DNA from: Xenorhabdus nematophila ATCC 19061
GTDB taxonomy: Bacteria; Pseudomonadota; Gammaproteobacteria; Enterobacterales; Enterobacteriaceae
Reading direction: 5' to 3'
Length of the DNA stretch: 64,000 nt
NCBI RefSeq assembly: GCF_000252955.1
Contig: NC_014228.1
Location: 1 to 64,000 of the forward strand
In this document: positions 20,551-32,561 of the stretch, one piece after another
Layout: each line of letters opens with the position of its first letter
Numbering within the stretch: position 1 is the first letter of the stretch
Program-made: the position numbers and the translations under genes
The notes under the pieces: generated by a model
The model's input: the letters and a program-made list of their open reading frames with translations, nothing else
What the model was told of the DNA's origin: nothing
Database searches by the model: none

Positions 20551-22997
20551 TCTAACCCCATATCTTTCAGGTGTTCGGCAACTTTTTTGCTTATTTCTTC
20601 AACTGATTCGTTAATTTTAGGCAGCGGCTCGGCATAGCGTTCTTCCAGTTCTCTGACACGGTTTGTCAGTTGTTGAGTTACACGCTCAATCTCAGCCTGA
20701 ATATTAGCTTCCAATGTTGCCAGCCATTTCTTATCCACCACCAACGTTTTGATCTCATCATCAGTGAGTTTTGAGTATTGCTTAAGTACCGATAAATCCA
20801 GAGCTTCCTGATATTTTTTCAGCGCTTTTTTAGCGTCTATTTCAGCATCAAATAGCTCTTTTGCCTGTTTCAGTACTGTTTTTTCTTCATTGTCAGTTGC
20901 CAGTTTCAGGCGAGCAGCAATACTTGCTTTGGTCACTTTATCTTTGTCATTCAGGGCATCATTCAGCAGGCCATCATCGCCGCTGTTTTCTTCGATATAG
21001 TTTTCTAGCGCTTGTGTTGCATTATCCGCATCAATTTGTAATTGATCGATTTTTACCTGTTGCCCTGCAAAGTAATTCTGGATAATCAATGCCGGAGGAA
21101 TAATTTCAGCTTTGTACTTAGTTTTTTTGATCACAAAATCCGGAGTTTCTTTCAGTTTTTCAGCTTGTTTTACTACCAGCTCACGTACCTTTTTACCTGC
21201 TTTCCAATCATCTTGTACCAGCACATAAACATCGTCCTGCATCGTCTCTGCCCAATAATCCATCAGGATCTGGTAAACATCGTACTTGCTCAACAGCGGC
21301 AATGATTCATAACGAATCAACAAAGCTTCACTGATTTCATGAATCAGCTCTTTAGGTTTATCTTTAAGACGGATTTCTTTCAATGCAGCAGATTGACACC
21401 ATGTGGCAAACGGTTTCAGGCTTTGTTCCGCGAAAGTTTTAAATTCTGCATGACTGAGAATCGTGTTTTTCACCTGATTGGCATCTACTAAGCTGCGGCT
21501 GTACCCCTCGCGCTCTGGTGCAAATAGTGTGGAGCGAATGTCGGGAAAAATATTCCAGTATTTATCCAACGCGTCAATATCACGGTTAGGAATCCCCCCT
21601 TGCAGATGAGCACTGAGATCGTGCAAATCTTCCGGTTCACTACTGTCGATATAACGAGGGATATTGAGGTTGTAGTCGTTCTCTACTATCTCTTTAAATT
21701 CAACTACTCGGCTAAAACGTGGCAATGTTTTCTGTTGAGTAAAAACTTCAACAATTTTGTAAATATCCTGACTGCGCAGACGGTTTTTGTTGCCGTCTTT
21801 TATAAAACCCCGGCTTGCGTCAATCATAAAAATATCACGCCCACGGGTAACTTTCCCTTCTGCATCAAAATCAGCAGAAATGGCATCCTGCTTATCCAGC
21901 ACAATAATACAGGCCGGAATCCCTGTGCCATAAAACAGGTTTGCCGGAAGACCAATAATACCTTTAATGTAACCCTGCTTTATCAGGTTTTCACGAATCA
22001 GGGATTCAGCATTACCACGAAACAATACACCGTGAGGCAAGATTACAGCCCCTTTACCTGTACTTTTCAGGCTCTTGAGGATGTGCAATAAAAAGGCATA
22101 ATCACCGTTTTTCTCTGGTGGAATTCCCCAACCAAAACGACCAAATTCATCTTCTCTCGGGTTAATACCACTGGTCCAGTTTTTATTAGAAAAAGGAGGA
22201 TTCGCTACGGCGAAATCAAAAGTTTTAAGCTGTCCTTTATCATCTTTAAATACAGGAGAGGCAATGGTGTTACCCTGCTGAATACTATGAACATCAGATT
22301 CATGACCATGCAGAATCATATTCATTTTTGCCAGTGATGAAGTGGTCACATCCATCTCCTGACCAAAGATACTTAATCCACGCGGTGCTTCATCACTCGC
22401 TTTAAGAAGCAAAGAACCTGAACCGCAGGTTGGGTCATACACAGAAGCATCACGCGGAGTTTTGTCGTTTATTCCTATAATCTTTGCCAGAACTAACGAA
22501 ACTTCCGCAGGAGTATAAAACTGTCCTTTTGATTTGCCAGATTCAGTTGCGAAGTGGCGCATCAGATATTCATAGGCATCACCCATTAAATCATCGCCAC
22601 CAGCATAATTATTGGAGAGATCCAACCCTTCAAAAATACCGACCAGTTTGGAAAGGCGGTCAATCATCTCTTTGCCTTTACCAAGCTTTTCTTCATCGTT
22701 AAAGTTGGCAACATCAAACATGGTTCCTAATCTATTTTCATCAGCTAATTTGCGGATAATCTTATTGATTTTATCACCGATTTCTTTCTTGCCTTTCAGA
22801 GCAACCATATCGTCAAAACTGGCACCTTCAGGAATAACAATAATGCCGTAACGATCATTTTTGTACTTATCGGACACATACTTCATAAACAGCATGGTCA
22901 GTACGTAGTCTTTGTACTGGCTGGCATCCATACCGCCACGCAGCTCATCGCAGCTAGCCCACAATGAGGAATAGAGTTCGTTCTTTTTGATTGCCAT
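20538..22997 (-). CDS. hsdM: Type I restriction enzyme, DNA adenine methyltransferase HsdM
   Basis: N6-adenine methyltransferase of the complex. Motifs: SAM-binding DPTCGSGSLLL (188-198) and catalytic NPPF (266-269). At 819 aa it is much longer than the common about 500-530-aa HsdM. The extra C-terminal 250-300 residues are charged and coiled-coil-like (e.g. RVRELEERYAEPLPKINE at the end). First gene of the minus-strand hsdMSR-metallopeptidase operon. Upstream of the ATG the bases read CCTCCTC rather than a ribosome site, which is unusual. Confidence 0.94.
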   Translation of the reverse strand: MAIKKNELYSSLWASCDELRGGMDASQYKDYVLTMLFMKYVSDKYKNDRYGIIVIPEGASFDDMVALKGKKEIGDKINKIIRKLADENRLGTMFDVANFNDEEKLGKGKEMIDRLSKLVGIFEGLDLSNNYAGGDDLMGDAYEYLMRHFATESGKSKGQFYTPAEVSLVLAKIIGINDKTPRDASVYDPTCGSGSLLLKASDEAPRGLSIFGQEMDVTTSSLAKMNMILHGHESDVHSIQQGNTIASPVFKDDKGQLKTFDFAVANPPFSNKNWTSGINPREDEFGRFGWGIPPEKNGDYAFLLHILKSLKSTGKGAVILPHGVLFRGNAESLIRENLIKQGYIKGIIGLPANLFYGTGIPACIIVLDKQDAISADFDAEGKVTRGRDIFMIDASRGFIKDGNKNRLRSQDIYKIVEVFTQQKTLPRFSRVVEFKEIVENDYNLNIPRYIDSSEPEDLHDLSAHLQGGIPNRDIDALDKYWNIFPDIRSTLFAPEREGYSRSLVDANQVKNTILSHAEFKTFAEQSLKPFATWCQSAALKEIRLKDKPKELIHEISEALLIRYESLPLLSKYDVYQILMDYWAETMQDDVYVLVQDDWKAGKKVRELVVKQAEKLKETPDFVIKKTKYKAEIIPPALIIQNYFAGQQVKIDQLQIDADNATQALENYIEENSGDDGLLNDALNDKDKVTKASIAARLKLATDNEEKTVLKQAKELFDAEIDAKKALKKYQEALDLSVLKQYSKLTDDEIKTLVVDKKWLATLEANIQAEIERVTQQLTNRVRELEERYAEPLPKINESVEEISKKVAEHLKDMGLEWTL

Positions 22998-23124
22998 GAG
23001 GAGGTCTTTACTTCTTCTGTCAGGTTAATGATTGTATAACACAATAATTATAATCGGTTGTGCAATGTACTTTGAGATATTATTCACTGATGTTTAAAAT
23101 GACACTGTCTAACTACGGTTTCAT

Positions 23125-24366
23125 CTACTCCTTCCACAATGCATTCATCGGCACCGCATACGTATTTGGTACTTGGCTTATCGGTAAGCAGTTATTACCT
23201 GTATAAAACAATATTCCGCCTTGCCAATCATCGCCAGATAGTGAGGCCAACTTAGCTAAACCAGCCCCGTCTTTAGGTTGAATGCTGGCTGATTTTTTCA
23301 CTTCCACACCCCAGACTTTTCTCCCATCTTCAATCACCAGATCAACTTCAACCTGCTCTTTATCTCTGTAGTGAGAAAAAAATAGTTCATGCTCACTCCA
23401 ACCCGATTGGCAAATCAGTTGCTGCACCACGAAGCTTTCTAATACAGCACCAAAATCGCTACTAAAATCATACCAATCATTGGTACGTAATTTAGTCAAA
23501 GCACACGCTAAACCGGAATCAATTATATGGATCTTCGGTGTTTTCAATAATCTCTTAGCATGGTTTTTATGCCACGCAGGTAAACGACGGACTAAAAATA
23601 AACGCTCCAATATAGTGATATATTTATCAACAGTGTCTCGCTGGAGGCCTAAATCTTTCGACAATCCACTAATATTCAGCAAGTTTCCTGTACGAAGCGC
23701 GAGTATCTTGATAAGACGAAGCAGTTCTTCTTCGTCACGGATTGCTGCAATATCTTTGACATCTCGTTGAATAATGGCATTGATGTACTGCTTATGCCAC
23801 TGACGAGCCCTCTCTTCTGTTCGGGTATTGGGTTCTGGGTAACCTCCTTGTACTATAGCATCCGCTATTCCCTCTAGTTGAGCTTGTTCTCCCTTAATGG
23901 ATGGTGAAATACGATTGGATAGCAATTTTTCAAGTAGCGTCACAGATGAATACTGTTTTTCTTGTTCAGACAAGGGTTGTAGATAAGTCACTTCAACACG
24001 TCCAGCCAATGACTCCTGAACCCCCGGCAGTAATAACAAGTTGGCAGAGCCTGTAAGAATGAAACGCCCTGATGTTCTATTAGTATCCACTACTGCTTTT
24101 AATGCGGGCAAAATTTCCGGTACTCTCTGTACTTCATCAAGTGTCACTCGCTCAGGTAATCCTTGAACAAACCCTAAGGGATCGCTTTTCACAGCATTCA
24201 ATAGCGTACTATCATCAAAAGTAATATACGCTCTCCCCGGCTCTAATTCTTTTGCCAGTGTGGTTTTTCCTACCTGACGAGGCCCCAATAAACACACCAC
24301 GGGTGTATCGGTTAATGCCTCTTTCAGTTTGGGAGCGATAAGCCTAGGATATTGTTTATTGTCCAA
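23125..24366 (-). CDS. AAA-type ATPase with DUF4143-like C-terminal domain
   Basis: A 413-aa protein of the AAA_14/DUF4143 group. Walker A is GPRQVGKTT (28-36), Walker B VTLDEVQ (about 74-80) and sensor ILTGSANL (103-110). A winged-helix-like stretch follows (ISGLSKDLGLQRDTVDKYI), then a nuclease-like EVDLVIEDGR...VEVKKS motif near the C-terminus. Function of the family is not established. The only sensible start is a TTG at 24366. The -10-like TATAAT lies about 20 bases upstream and a four-unit repeat array beyond it. Confidence 0.85.
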   Translation of the reverse strand: MDNKQYPRLIAPKLKEALTDTPVVCLLGPRQVGKTTLAKELEPGRAYITFDDSTLLNAVKSDPLGFVQGLPERVTLDEVQRVPEILPALKAVVDTNRTSGRFILTGSANLLLLPGVQESLAGRVEVTYLQPLSEQEKQYSSVTLLEKLLSNRISPSIKGEQAQLEGIADAIVQGGYPEPNTRTEERARQWHKQYINAIIQRDVKDIAAIRDEEELLRLIKILALRTGNLLNISGLSKDLGLQRDTVDKYITILERLFLVRRLPAWHKNHAKRLLKTPKIHIIDSGLACALTKLRTNDWYDFSSDFGAVLESFVVQQLICQSGWSEHELFFSHYRDKEQVEVDLVIEDGRKVWGVEVKKSASIQPKDGAGLAKLASLSGDDWQGGILFYTGNNCLPISQVPNTYAVPMNALWKE

Positions 24367-24386
24367 TGTGATTGTACCTATTAACT

Positions 24387-24392
24387 ATTATA
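24387..24392 (-). promoter_or_regulatory. Putative -10 element of the DUF4143 ATPase gene
   Basis: Minus-strand TATAAT about 20 bases before the TTG start. No good -35 lies 17 bases upstream; that position touches the first 23-bp repeat, suggesting regulator-dependent control. Confidence 0.45.
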
Positions 24393-24409
24393 TTCAGGAT
24401 AATGTTAAC

Positions 24410-24501
24410 CGACTATTTGCTGGTTATTATAGCGACTATTTGTTGGTTTCACATCCGACTATTTGCATGTTTAAATCACGACTATTTGCTGGTTTAAAAT
24501 G
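24410..24501. repeat. Four phased 23-bp direct repeats upstream of the ATPase gene
   Basis: Units start at 24410, 24433, 24456 and 24479 with exact 23-bp spacing. All begin CGACTATTTG; the next bases are CTGGTT, TTGGTT, CATGTT and CTGGTT. The remaining 7 bases of each unit vary. It resembles an iteron/operator array rather than CRISPR because the 'spacers' are far too short. Confidence 0.92.
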
Positions 24502-24599
24502 TAAAAATCACAAAAAATTACATAACTTATTTATTAGTATGTATTTTTTATCTAAAAAAATAAAACCCATACATACCTGTAAATTGTTACAAAAATAAA

Positions 24600-24630
24600 A
24601 AATCCGGTTATGAATAACATAACCGGATTT
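24600..24630 (-). terminator. Intrinsic terminator of the glmUS operon
   Basis: Perfect 13-bp stem (AAATCCGGTTATG / CATAACCGGATTT) with a 5-base loop about 70 bases after the glmS stop. On the minus strand it runs into a T-rich tail (TTTTATTTTTG). Confidence 0.88.
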
Positions 24631-24699
24631 AAAAGGTTTCAATAAAAGGTTTCAATTTTCGAATGATTAAAAATCAATCAATCACATTGAAAATTAACC

Positions 24700-26529
24700 T
24701 TATTCCACCGTCACTGATTTTGCCAAATTCCTCGGCTGATCCACATCTGTACCTTTGATCAAGGCAACGTGGTAAGACAGTAATTGCAGTGGAACGGTAT
24801 AGAAGATCGGGGCGATCAACTCTTCTACGTGTGGCAGGGAGATGATCTTCATGTTTTCGCTGTTGGTAAAACCCGCATCCTGATCGGCGAAGACGTACAG
24901 TAAACCGCCACGGGCACGGACTTCTTCAATGTTGGATTTCAGTTTTTCCAGCAGTTCGTTGTTTGGCGCAATGATGATCACCGGCATATCCGCATCGATC
25001 AGCGCCAACGGGCCATGTTTCAGTTCACCGGCAGCGTAGGCTTCTGCATGAATGTAGGAGATCTCTTTCAGTTTCAGCGCACCTTCAACTGCGATCGGGT
25101 ATTGATCGCCACGGCCAAGGAACAGGGCGTGATGTTTTTCAGAGAAGTCTTCCGCCAATGCTTCGATCAGTTTGTCTTTGTACAACATGCTTTCAATGCG
25201 GCTTGGCAGGGCATGCAGGGCATGAACAATATCGTGTTCCAACCCTGCTTCAGCGTCTTTCAGGCGTCCTATGTAAGCCACCAGCATCAGCAGTACTGTT
25301 AGCTGGGTCGTGAAGGCTTTGGTCGAGGCTACGCCGATTTCCGCACCCGCTTTGGTCATCAGGGCAAATGCTGATTCGCGTACCAGAGAGGAACCCACAA
25401 CGTTACAGATGGTCAACGAAGTCAGGTAGCCCAGTTCTTTGGATAAGCGCAGGGCAGCCAAGGTATCTGCCGTTTCACCGGACTGAGACAGGGTAATCAG
25501 CAGGCTGTTTTTACGACGGGCAGGCTTGCGGTAACGGAACTCAGAGGCAATTTCCACGTCACATGGAATACCCGCCAATGATTCAAACCAGTAGCGTGAG
25601 ACCATTCCCGCATTATAAGAAGTTCCGCAGGCAACGATTTGGATATGTTCAACCTGGGACAGCAGTTCCGCAGCGTTGGTGCCCAGTTCTGACAGATTGA
25701 CCTGACCATTGCTTAAACGGCCTTCCAATGTGCTTTTGATTGCCATTGGCTGTTCGTAAATCTCTTTCTGCATGTAGTGACGATAGACACCTTTGTCACC
25801 GGCATCGTACTGAACGTTGGATTCAATCTGCTCACGTTCAATGGCTTCACCATTAATATCGAAGATACGAACCGTGCGGCGAGTGATTTCTGCGATATCA
25901 CCTTCTTCCAGATAGATAAAGCGACGAGTCACTGGCAGTAACGCAAGTTGGTCAGATGCCAGGAAGTTTTCCCCCACACCTAAACCAATCACCAATGGGC
26001 TACCAGAACGTGCAGCCACCAGCACGTCAGGGTTACGGCTATCCATAATTACGGTGCCATAAGCGCCGCGTAATTGTGGAATAACACGCTGTACCACTTC
26101 CAGCAGTGTTCCGCCTTGTTGCTGTTCCCAATGAACAAGGTGGGCAATGGTTTCAGTATCTGTATCAGAAGAGAAGATGTAACCACGCGCTTTTAACTCT
26201 TCGCGCAGTTCTTCGTGGTTTTCAATAATACCGTTATGCACAACCGCAATATGTTCAGAAACATGAGGATGGGCGTTACGTTCGTTTGGTTCACCGTGAG
26301 TTGCCCAACGGGTATGCGCAATCCCTGTGCCACCAATCACGGGTTGTTTATCTGCTTCATCCGCCAGCATCTGGACTTTGCCAACTTCACGCAGACGAGT
26401 CATACGGTTTTCACTGTCAACGACAGCCATGCCCGCAGAATCATAACCACGATACTCAAGGCGACGAAGGCCTTCGATCAGTATTTCTGCAATATCTCGT
26501 TGTGCACAAGCACCAACTATTCCACACAT
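24700..26529 (-). CDS. glmS: Glutamine-fructose-6-phosphate aminotransferase
   Basis: Makes glucosamine-6-phosphate, the first step of UDP-GlcNAc synthesis for peptidoglycan and LPS. At 609 aa it equals E. coli GlmS. The N-terminal nucleophile Cys2 (MCGIVG) and [10 protein letters not shown] mark the glutaminase domain. Two SIS domains follow with CGTSYNAG and SQSGETADT. The C-terminus NLAKSVTVE is typical. It is the second gene of glmUS. In E. coli the mRNA is activated by the GlmZ sRNA; whether the leader here has the matching site was not determined. Confidence 0.97.
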   Translation of the reverse strand: MCGIVGACAQRDIAEILIEGLRRLEYRGYDSAGMAVVDSENRMTRLREVGKVQMLADEADKQPVIGGTGIAHTRWATHGEPNERNAHPHVSEHIAVVHNGIIENHEELREELKARGYIFSSDTDTETIAHLVHWEQQQGGTLLEVVQRVIPQLRGAYGTVIMDSRNPDVLVAARSGSPLVIGLGVGENFLASDQLALLPVTRRFIYLEEGDIAEITRRTVRIFDINGEAIEREQIESNVQYDAGDKGVYRHYMQKEIYEQPMAIKSTLEGRLSNGQVNLSELGTNAAELLSQVEHIQIVACGTSYNAGMVSRYWFESLAGIPCDVEIASEFRYRKPARRKNSLLITLSQSGETADTLAALRLSKELGYLTSLTICNVVGSSLVRESAFALMTKAGAEIGVASTKAFTTQLTVLLMLVAYIGRLKDAEAGLEHDIVHALHALPSRIESMLYKDKLIEALAEDFSEKHHALFLGRGDQYPIAVEGALKLKEISYIHAEAYAAGELKHGPLALIDADMPVIIIAPNNELLEKLKSNIEEVRARGGLLYVFADQDAGFTNSENMKIISLPHVEELIAPIFYTVPLQLLSYHVALIKGTDVDQPRNLAKSVTVE

Positions 26530-26645
26530 GTGTTTTATTCCTAAAAACAGGGCTATAAAAAGCCCCTTTTATGTCGCACAACCTGATTGTGTTCCGGCGC
26601 TCGCCGGTCCCCGAGCTTTGTAGAGATGGGGATTATTGGTATATC
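26530..26645 (-). promoter_or_regulatory. glmU-glmS intercistronic leader with two hairpins
   Basis: The 116-base gap holds CCGGCG / CGCCGG (26594-26607, two-base loop) and a GGGCT / AGCCC hairpin (about 26559-26576) near the glmS start. Such structures fit the post-transcriptional control of glmS known in E. coli (RNase E cleavage, GlmZ). Specific pairing is not shown. Confidence 0.45.
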
Positions 26646-28034
26646 TTATTTATTTTTCTTAACTGGTCGTTGCCAGTTTTTAATATGAGTTTGTTTCACG
26701 CGGCTGATGACCAGCTCATTTTCAGCAACGTTTTTTGTTACGGTAGTTCCCGCACCGATAGTTGCACCTTTTTCTATCGTAACAGGCGCAACAAACTGGG
26801 TATCTGAACCAACAAAAACATCATCACCAATAATGGTTTTAAATTTATTAGCGCCATCATAGTTGCAGGTAATGGTTCCTGCACCAATATTCACATTATC
26901 GCCAATCACAGCGTCACCTAAATAAGTCAGATGACCCGCTTTGGAGCCTTTGCCCAGAGAGGCTTTTTTCATTTCAACAAAATTGCCGACGTGAGCTTGT
27001 TCCGCCAGTTTAGTGCCCAGACGTAAACGTGCAAAAGGCCCAACTGTGCACTCGGTTGAAAGTTCAGAATCTTCGATGACAGTATAAGGGCTGATTACCG
27101 CACCATCACCAATAACGCAATTTTTCAGGATACAGCCAGAACCGATATGAACATGATTTCCCAGTGTGACATGACCTTCGATAATCACATTGGTATCAAT
27201 CACGATATCGCGGCCGTGTACTAATGTGCCACGCAGATCAAAACGGGCCGGATCTAATAACATGACACCCGCCAGCAATAACTTTTCAGCTTGCTCAGAC
27301 TGGTAAATGCGCTCCAGTGCAGAAAGTTGCAGGCGATTGTTAACCCCTTCCATTTCACTTAAGCGACTTGGATGCACGGCCTTAATTTGGCAACCTTCTT
27401 TGTAGGCCAGCGCGATAACATCAGTAAGGTAATATTCTCCCTGAGCGTTGTTGTTTTCTAACTTGGCTAACCAACGTTTCAAATCACCGCCATTCGCGAC
27501 CAGAATCCCCGTGTTGATTTCGTTGATCTTACGTTGTTCTTCCGTTGCATCTTTCTGTTCGATAATGCCGGTAACGTCACCATTTTCGCGGATGATACGA
27601 CCATAGCCCGTCGGATTATCCAAAATAGCGGTCAATAAGCCAATTCCACCTTCTGGTTTTGCCTCAATCAAACGCGCTAAAGTATCTTTAGCAATCAAAG
27701 GCACATCACCGTAAAGGATCAGAATATCTTCGTCATCGGCAAAATGCGGTGCCGCCTGCTGCATGGCATGTCCGGTACCAAGCTGTTCCGCTTGCAGTAC
27801 CCAGTTCAGATTTTGGTTGGAAAGTGTTTGTTTCATCAAGTCACCGCCATGCCCGTAGACGAGATGAACATTTTGGGTACCCAATTCCATTGCGGTATCA
27901 ATGACATGCTGAACCATCGGCTTACCCGCCAACAAATGCAAGACCTTGGGAAGGTCAGAGTACATGCGAGTTCCCTTACCAGCGGCAAGGATCACGACAC
28001 TTTTCGTATTGACACCGTTTGAAATAATAGACAT
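26646..28034 (-). CDS. glmU: Bifunctional GlmU: glucosamine-1-P acetyltransferase / UDP-GlcNAc pyrophosphorylase
   Basis: Catalyses the last two steps to UDP-GlcNAc. I chose the ATG at 28034 ([16 protein letters not shown]), giving 462 aa (E. coli 456), preceded by AGG; the longer frame upstream has no family match. The N-terminal uridylyltransferase signature [15 protein letters not shown] is followed by the left-handed beta-helix of hexapeptide repeats, with [14 protein letters not shown] and [12 protein letters not shown] of the acetyltransferase site. First gene of glmUS, downstream of the atp operon as in E. coli. Confidence 0.96.
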   Translation of the reverse strand: MSIISNGVNTKSVVILAAGKGTRMYSDLPKVLHLLAGKPMVQHVIDTAMELGTQNVHLVYGHGGDLMKQTLSNQNLNWVLQAEQLGTGHAMQQAAPHFADDEDILILYGDVPLIAKDTLARLIEAKPEGGIGLLTAILDNPTGYGRIIRENGDVTGIIEQKDATEEQRKINEINTGILVANGGDLKRWLAKLENNNAQGEYYLTDVIALAYKEGCQIKAVHPSRLSEMEGVNNRLQLSALERIYQSEQAEKLLLAGVMLLDPARFDLRGTLVHGRDIVIDTNVIIEGHVTLGNHVHIGSGCILKNCVIGDGAVISPYTVIEDSELSTECTVGPFARLRLGTKLAEQAHVGNFVEMKKASLGKGSKAGHLTYLGDAVIGDNVNIGAGTITCNYDGANKFKTIIGDDVFVGSDTQFVAPVTIEKGATIGAGTTVTKNVAENELVISRVKQTHIKNWQRPVKKNK

Positions 28035-28078
28035 AAGAAACCTGACAATTCCAATTTTAAGTATGAAAGTAAACCTGT

Positions 28079-28108
28079 TTGCGAAATAAATTGCCACATA
28101 TTTCGCAA
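28079..28108. promoter_or_regulatory. Perfect 10-bp inverted repeat in the glmU leader
   Basis: TTGCGAAATA (28079-28088) and TATTTCGCAA (28099-28108) flank a 10-base centre, 45 bases upstream of the glmU ATG. It may be an operator or an mRNA hairpin. NagC acts at glmU in E. coli, but I cannot confirm a NagC match. Confidence 0.5.
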
Positions 28109-28112
28109 TGCA

Positions 28113-28146
28113 AAAAAGCCAGTTAGCTTTCACCAACTGGCTTTTT
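28113..28146 (-). terminator. Intrinsic terminator of the atp operon
   Basis: Stem AAAAAGCCAGTT / AACTGGCTTTTT (12 bp) with a 10-base loop, 72 bases after atpC. A T-run of six ends it on the minus strand; symmetric enough to work both ways. Confidence 0.9.
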
Positions 28147-28217
28147 ATTTCACTGCCTGTACCCTTTTTTCAAGTTGCAACTCAGTTGAATGCAATTCGA
28201 AAGCTATCGGGTACTTA

Positions 28218-28640
28218 TTACATCAGTTTCTTTGTCAGTTCGATAACGCGAAGTTTCGCGATCGCTTTCGACAATTCAGCAGATGCCTGAGCATAATCAA
28301 CATCGCCGTGAGAATTACGGATATTTTCTTCAGCCTTACGCTTAGCTTCAAGCACTTTAGCTTCGTCCAAATCCTTACCACGGATCGCTGTATCGGCCAG
28401 TACGATAACGCCGTTTGGTTGAACTTCAAGAATACCACCTGACAGGTAGATAAACTCTTCTTCACCAAACTGCTTAACAATACGTATCATGCCCGGTTTT
28501 ATGGCAGTAAGCAGTGGTGTGTGTTGAGGATAAATTCCCAGCTCACCTTCACTGCCTGTCACCTGAATTTTCTGTACCAGTCCTTCAAACATCAGTTTTT
28601 CAGCACTGACTACGTTCAGGGAGAACGTCATTGCAGCCAT
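28218..28640 (-). CDS. atpC: ATP synthase F1 epsilon subunit
   Basis: Regulatory epsilon subunit of the F1 central stalk; 140 aa (E. coli 139). The start [20 protein letters not shown] follows GGGAGG. An N-terminal beta-sandwich ([20 protein letters not shown]) and C-terminal helical hairpin are both present. Last gene of atpIBEFHAGDC. Confidence 0.97.
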   Translation of the reverse strand: MAAMTFSLNVVSAEKLMFEGLVQKIQVTGSEGELGIYPQHTPLLTAIKPGMIRIVKQFGEEEFIYLSGGILEVQPNGVIVLADTAIRGKDLDEAKVLEAKRKAEENIRNSHGDVDYAQASAELSKAIAKLRVIELTKKLM

Positions 28641-28661
28641 ATCAACCTCCCGTCAGCCGTA

Positions 28662-30071
<1,410 letters not shown>

Positions 30072-30078
30072 CTAGCTG

Positions 30079-30942
30079 TTAAACCGCAGAAGCACCCGAA
30101 ACGATTTCGGTGAGTTCCTGAGTGATGCTGGCCTGACGAGCCTTGTTGTAAACCAACTGCAACTCTTTGATCAGGTTGCCACCGTTATCGGTCGCGGCTT
30201 TCATCGCTACCATTCGTGCGGCCTGTTCACTAGCCAGGTTTTCAACGACGCCCTGATAAACTTGCGATTCTATATAGCGACGCAGAAGGGTATCCAGCAG
30301 CGCTTTAGGATCAGGTTCATACAGATAATCCCAGGACTTCTTCTTCAGTGTTTCATCGTCTCCGGCTGGCAGAGGCAATAACTGAGTAATTGTCGGAACC
30401 TGAGACATTGTATTCATGAACTTGTTAGTCACTATATACAGTTTATCCAGACGCCCTTCGTCATATGCTTGCATCATGACGTGGACTGGCCCGATCAGTT
30501 CGGACAATGATGGGTTATCTCCCATCCCTGTTACTTGGGCAACAATGTTGCCGCCAACAGAAGAAAAGAAAGAAACCCCTTTAGATCCAACAAGCGCCAA
30601 GTCAACTTGGACGTTTTTATCAGACCAGTCTTTCATTTCTATCAGCAATTTTTTGAACAAGTTAATGTTCAAACCGCCACATAAACCACGGTCAGTCGAA
30701 ACAACCACGTACCCCACACGCTTCACTTCGCGCTCTTCAAGGTATGGATGTTTGTATTCCAGATTACCTAACGCAAGGTGTCCAATCACACTGCGAATGG
30801 TCTCTGCGTAAGGACGGCTGGCCGCCATGCGATCCTGTGTTTTACGCATTTTGGACGCGGCGACCATTTCCATTGCTTTAGTGATTTTTTGCGTGTTTTG
30901 CACACTGGCGATTTTGGTACGTATCTCTTTTGCGCCGGCCAT
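30079..30942 (-). CDS. atpG: ATP synthase F1 gamma subunit
   Basis: Rotating central-stalk subunit; 287 aa, as in E. coli. N-terminal [20 protein letters not shown] and C-terminal [15 protein letters not shown] are the long coiled-coil that turns inside the alpha-beta ring. Sits between atpA and atpD. Confidence 0.97.
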   Translation of the reverse strand: MAGAKEIRTKIASVQNTQKITKAMEMVAASKMRKTQDRMAASRPYAETIRSVIGHLALGNLEYKHPYLEEREVKRVGYVVVSTDRGLCGGLNINLFKKLLIEMKDWSDKNVQVDLALVGSKGVSFFSSVGGNIVAQVTGMGDNPSLSELIGPVHVMMQAYDEGRLDKLYIVTNKFMNTMSQVPTITQLLPLPAGDDETLKKKSWDYLYEPDPKALLDTLLRRYIESQVYQGVVENLASEQAARMVAMKAATDNGGNLIKELQLVYNKARQASITQELTEIVSGASAV

Positions 30943-31005
30943 TTCTGCTTCTCCGAATTCAACCAGACGGCCCGTGTTTTTTTAATTAAACAGGGCCGAA
31001 TAGTG

Positions 31006-32547
31006 TTACCAGGACTGAGTCGCCTTGAAAGATTCCAACAGAGCTTTCAGCTTAGCTTCAATCTCTCCGTTGTAATCACCAGACTGGTCAATCTCTTTCA
31101 GAAAATCAGAATGTTCACGGCTGGCATATGCCAACAACGCAGCTTCGAAACTGACCACTTTCGCGATTTCAACATCTTCCAGATATCCACGCTCAGCGGC
31201 AAACAGAGACAGAGCCTGCTGTGCAATGGACATAGGCAGATACTGTTTCTGTTTCAACAGTTCAGTGACTTTCTGACCATGATCCAGCTGCTTACGAGTT
31301 GCATCATCCAGATCAGAAGCAAACTGGGAGAATGCTGCCAGTTCACGATACTGAGCCAGAGCGGTACGGATACCACCAGACAGTTTCTTGATGATCTTAG
31401 TCTGAGCAGCACCACCTACACGGGATACGGAAATCCCTGGGTTAACCGCTGGACGAATACCTGCGTTGAACAGGGAAGATTCCAGGAAGATCTGACCATC
31501 CGTGATGGAGATTACGTTTGTTGGTACGAACGCAGAAACGTCACCCGCCTGAGTTTCAATGATTGGCAGTGCAGTCAGAGAACCTGTTTGGCCTTTCACT
31601 TCGCCATTGGTGAATTTTTCAACATATTCAGCGTTAACACGCGCTGCACGTTCCAACAGGCGGGAGTGCAGATAGAAAACGTCACCAGGGAATGCTTCGC
31701 GTCCAGGTGGACGACGCAGCAACAGGGAAATCTGACGGTACGCAACAGCCTGTTTAGACAGGTCATCGTAAACAATCAGAGCATCTTCACCACGATCGCG
31801 GAAGTATTCACCCATCGCACAACCAGAATAAGGCGCCAAGTATTGCAGAGCCGCAGATTCTGACGCAGATGCCACCACAACGATAGTGTTTTCCAGTGCG
31901 CCGTGTTCTTCCAGTTTACGGACTACGTTAGAAATGGTAGACGCTTTCTGACCAATCGCAACATAGATACATTTGATGCCAGAATTACGTTGGTTGATGA
32001 TCGCATCGATAGCCAGAGCAGTTTTACCTGTCTGACGGTCACCGATCACCAGCTCACGCTGACCACGACCAATTGGGATCATGGCATCAACGGATTTATA
32101 ACCTGTCTGGACAGGCTGATCAACGGATTGACGATCGATAACGCCCGGAGCAATCACTTCTACAGGTGAGAAGCCATCGTGCTCAACAGCGCCCTTGCCG
32201 TCGATTGGCTCACCCAGTGTGTTAACAACACGACCCAGCAGACCACGACCAACAGGTACTTCCAAAATACGGCCAGTACATTTGACTTTCATGCCTTCGG
32301 CCAAGTCAGCATACGGCCCCATCACAACCGCACCTACAGAGTCACGCTCCAGGTTCAGTGCAATTGCATAACGGTTGCCAGGCAGAGAGATCATTTCACC
32401 CTGCATGACATCGGCTAAACCGTGGACACGAATGATACCGTCGTTAACGGAAACAATCGTTCCTTCATTGTGAGCCTCGCTCACTACATTGAACTGAGCA
32501 ATACGCTGTTTGATCAGTTCGCTGATTTCGGTGGAATTCAGTTGCAT
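31006..32547 (-). CDS. atpA: ATP synthase F1 alpha subunit
   Basis: Non-catalytic nucleotide-binding alpha subunit; 513 aa, as in E. coli. P-loop GDRQTGKT (about 169-176) and signature [10 protein letters not shown]. It starts [19 protein letters not shown] and lies 14 bases after atpH. Confidence 0.98.
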   Translation of the reverse strand: MQLNSTEISELIKQRIAQFNVVSEAHNEGTIVSVNDGIIRVHGLADVMQGEMISLPGNRYAIALNLERDSVGAVVMGPYADLAEGMKVKCTGRILEVPVGRGLLGRVVNTLGEPIDGKGAVEHDGFSPVEVIAPGVIDRQSVDQPVQTGYKSVDAMIPIGRGQRELVIGDRQTGKTALAIDAIINQRNSGIKCIYVAIGQKASTISNVVRKLEEHGALENTIVVVASASESAALQYLAPYSGCAMGEYFRDRGEDALIVYDDLSKQAVAYRQISLLLRRPPGREAFPGDVFYLHSRLLERAARVNAEYVEKFTNGEVKGQTGSLTALPIIETQAGDVSAFVPTNVISITDGQIFLESSLFNAGIRPAVNPGISVSRVGGAAQTKIIKKLSGGIRTALAQYRELAAFSQFASDLDDATRKQLDHGQKVTELLKQKQYLPMSIAQQALSLFAAERGYLEDVEIAKVVSFEAALLAYASREHSDFLKEIDQSGDYNGEIEAKLKALLESFKATQSW

Positions 32548-32561
32548 ATGCTCCAGTCCCC

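Noticed and set aside
24410..24501. CRISPR array
   Set aside because: Repeat period is only 23 bp with 7-bp variable parts and no cas genes nearby.
30778..31863. 361-codon + strand frame across atpG and atpA
   Set aside because: Antisense to two intact atp genes; a by-product of their codon bias.
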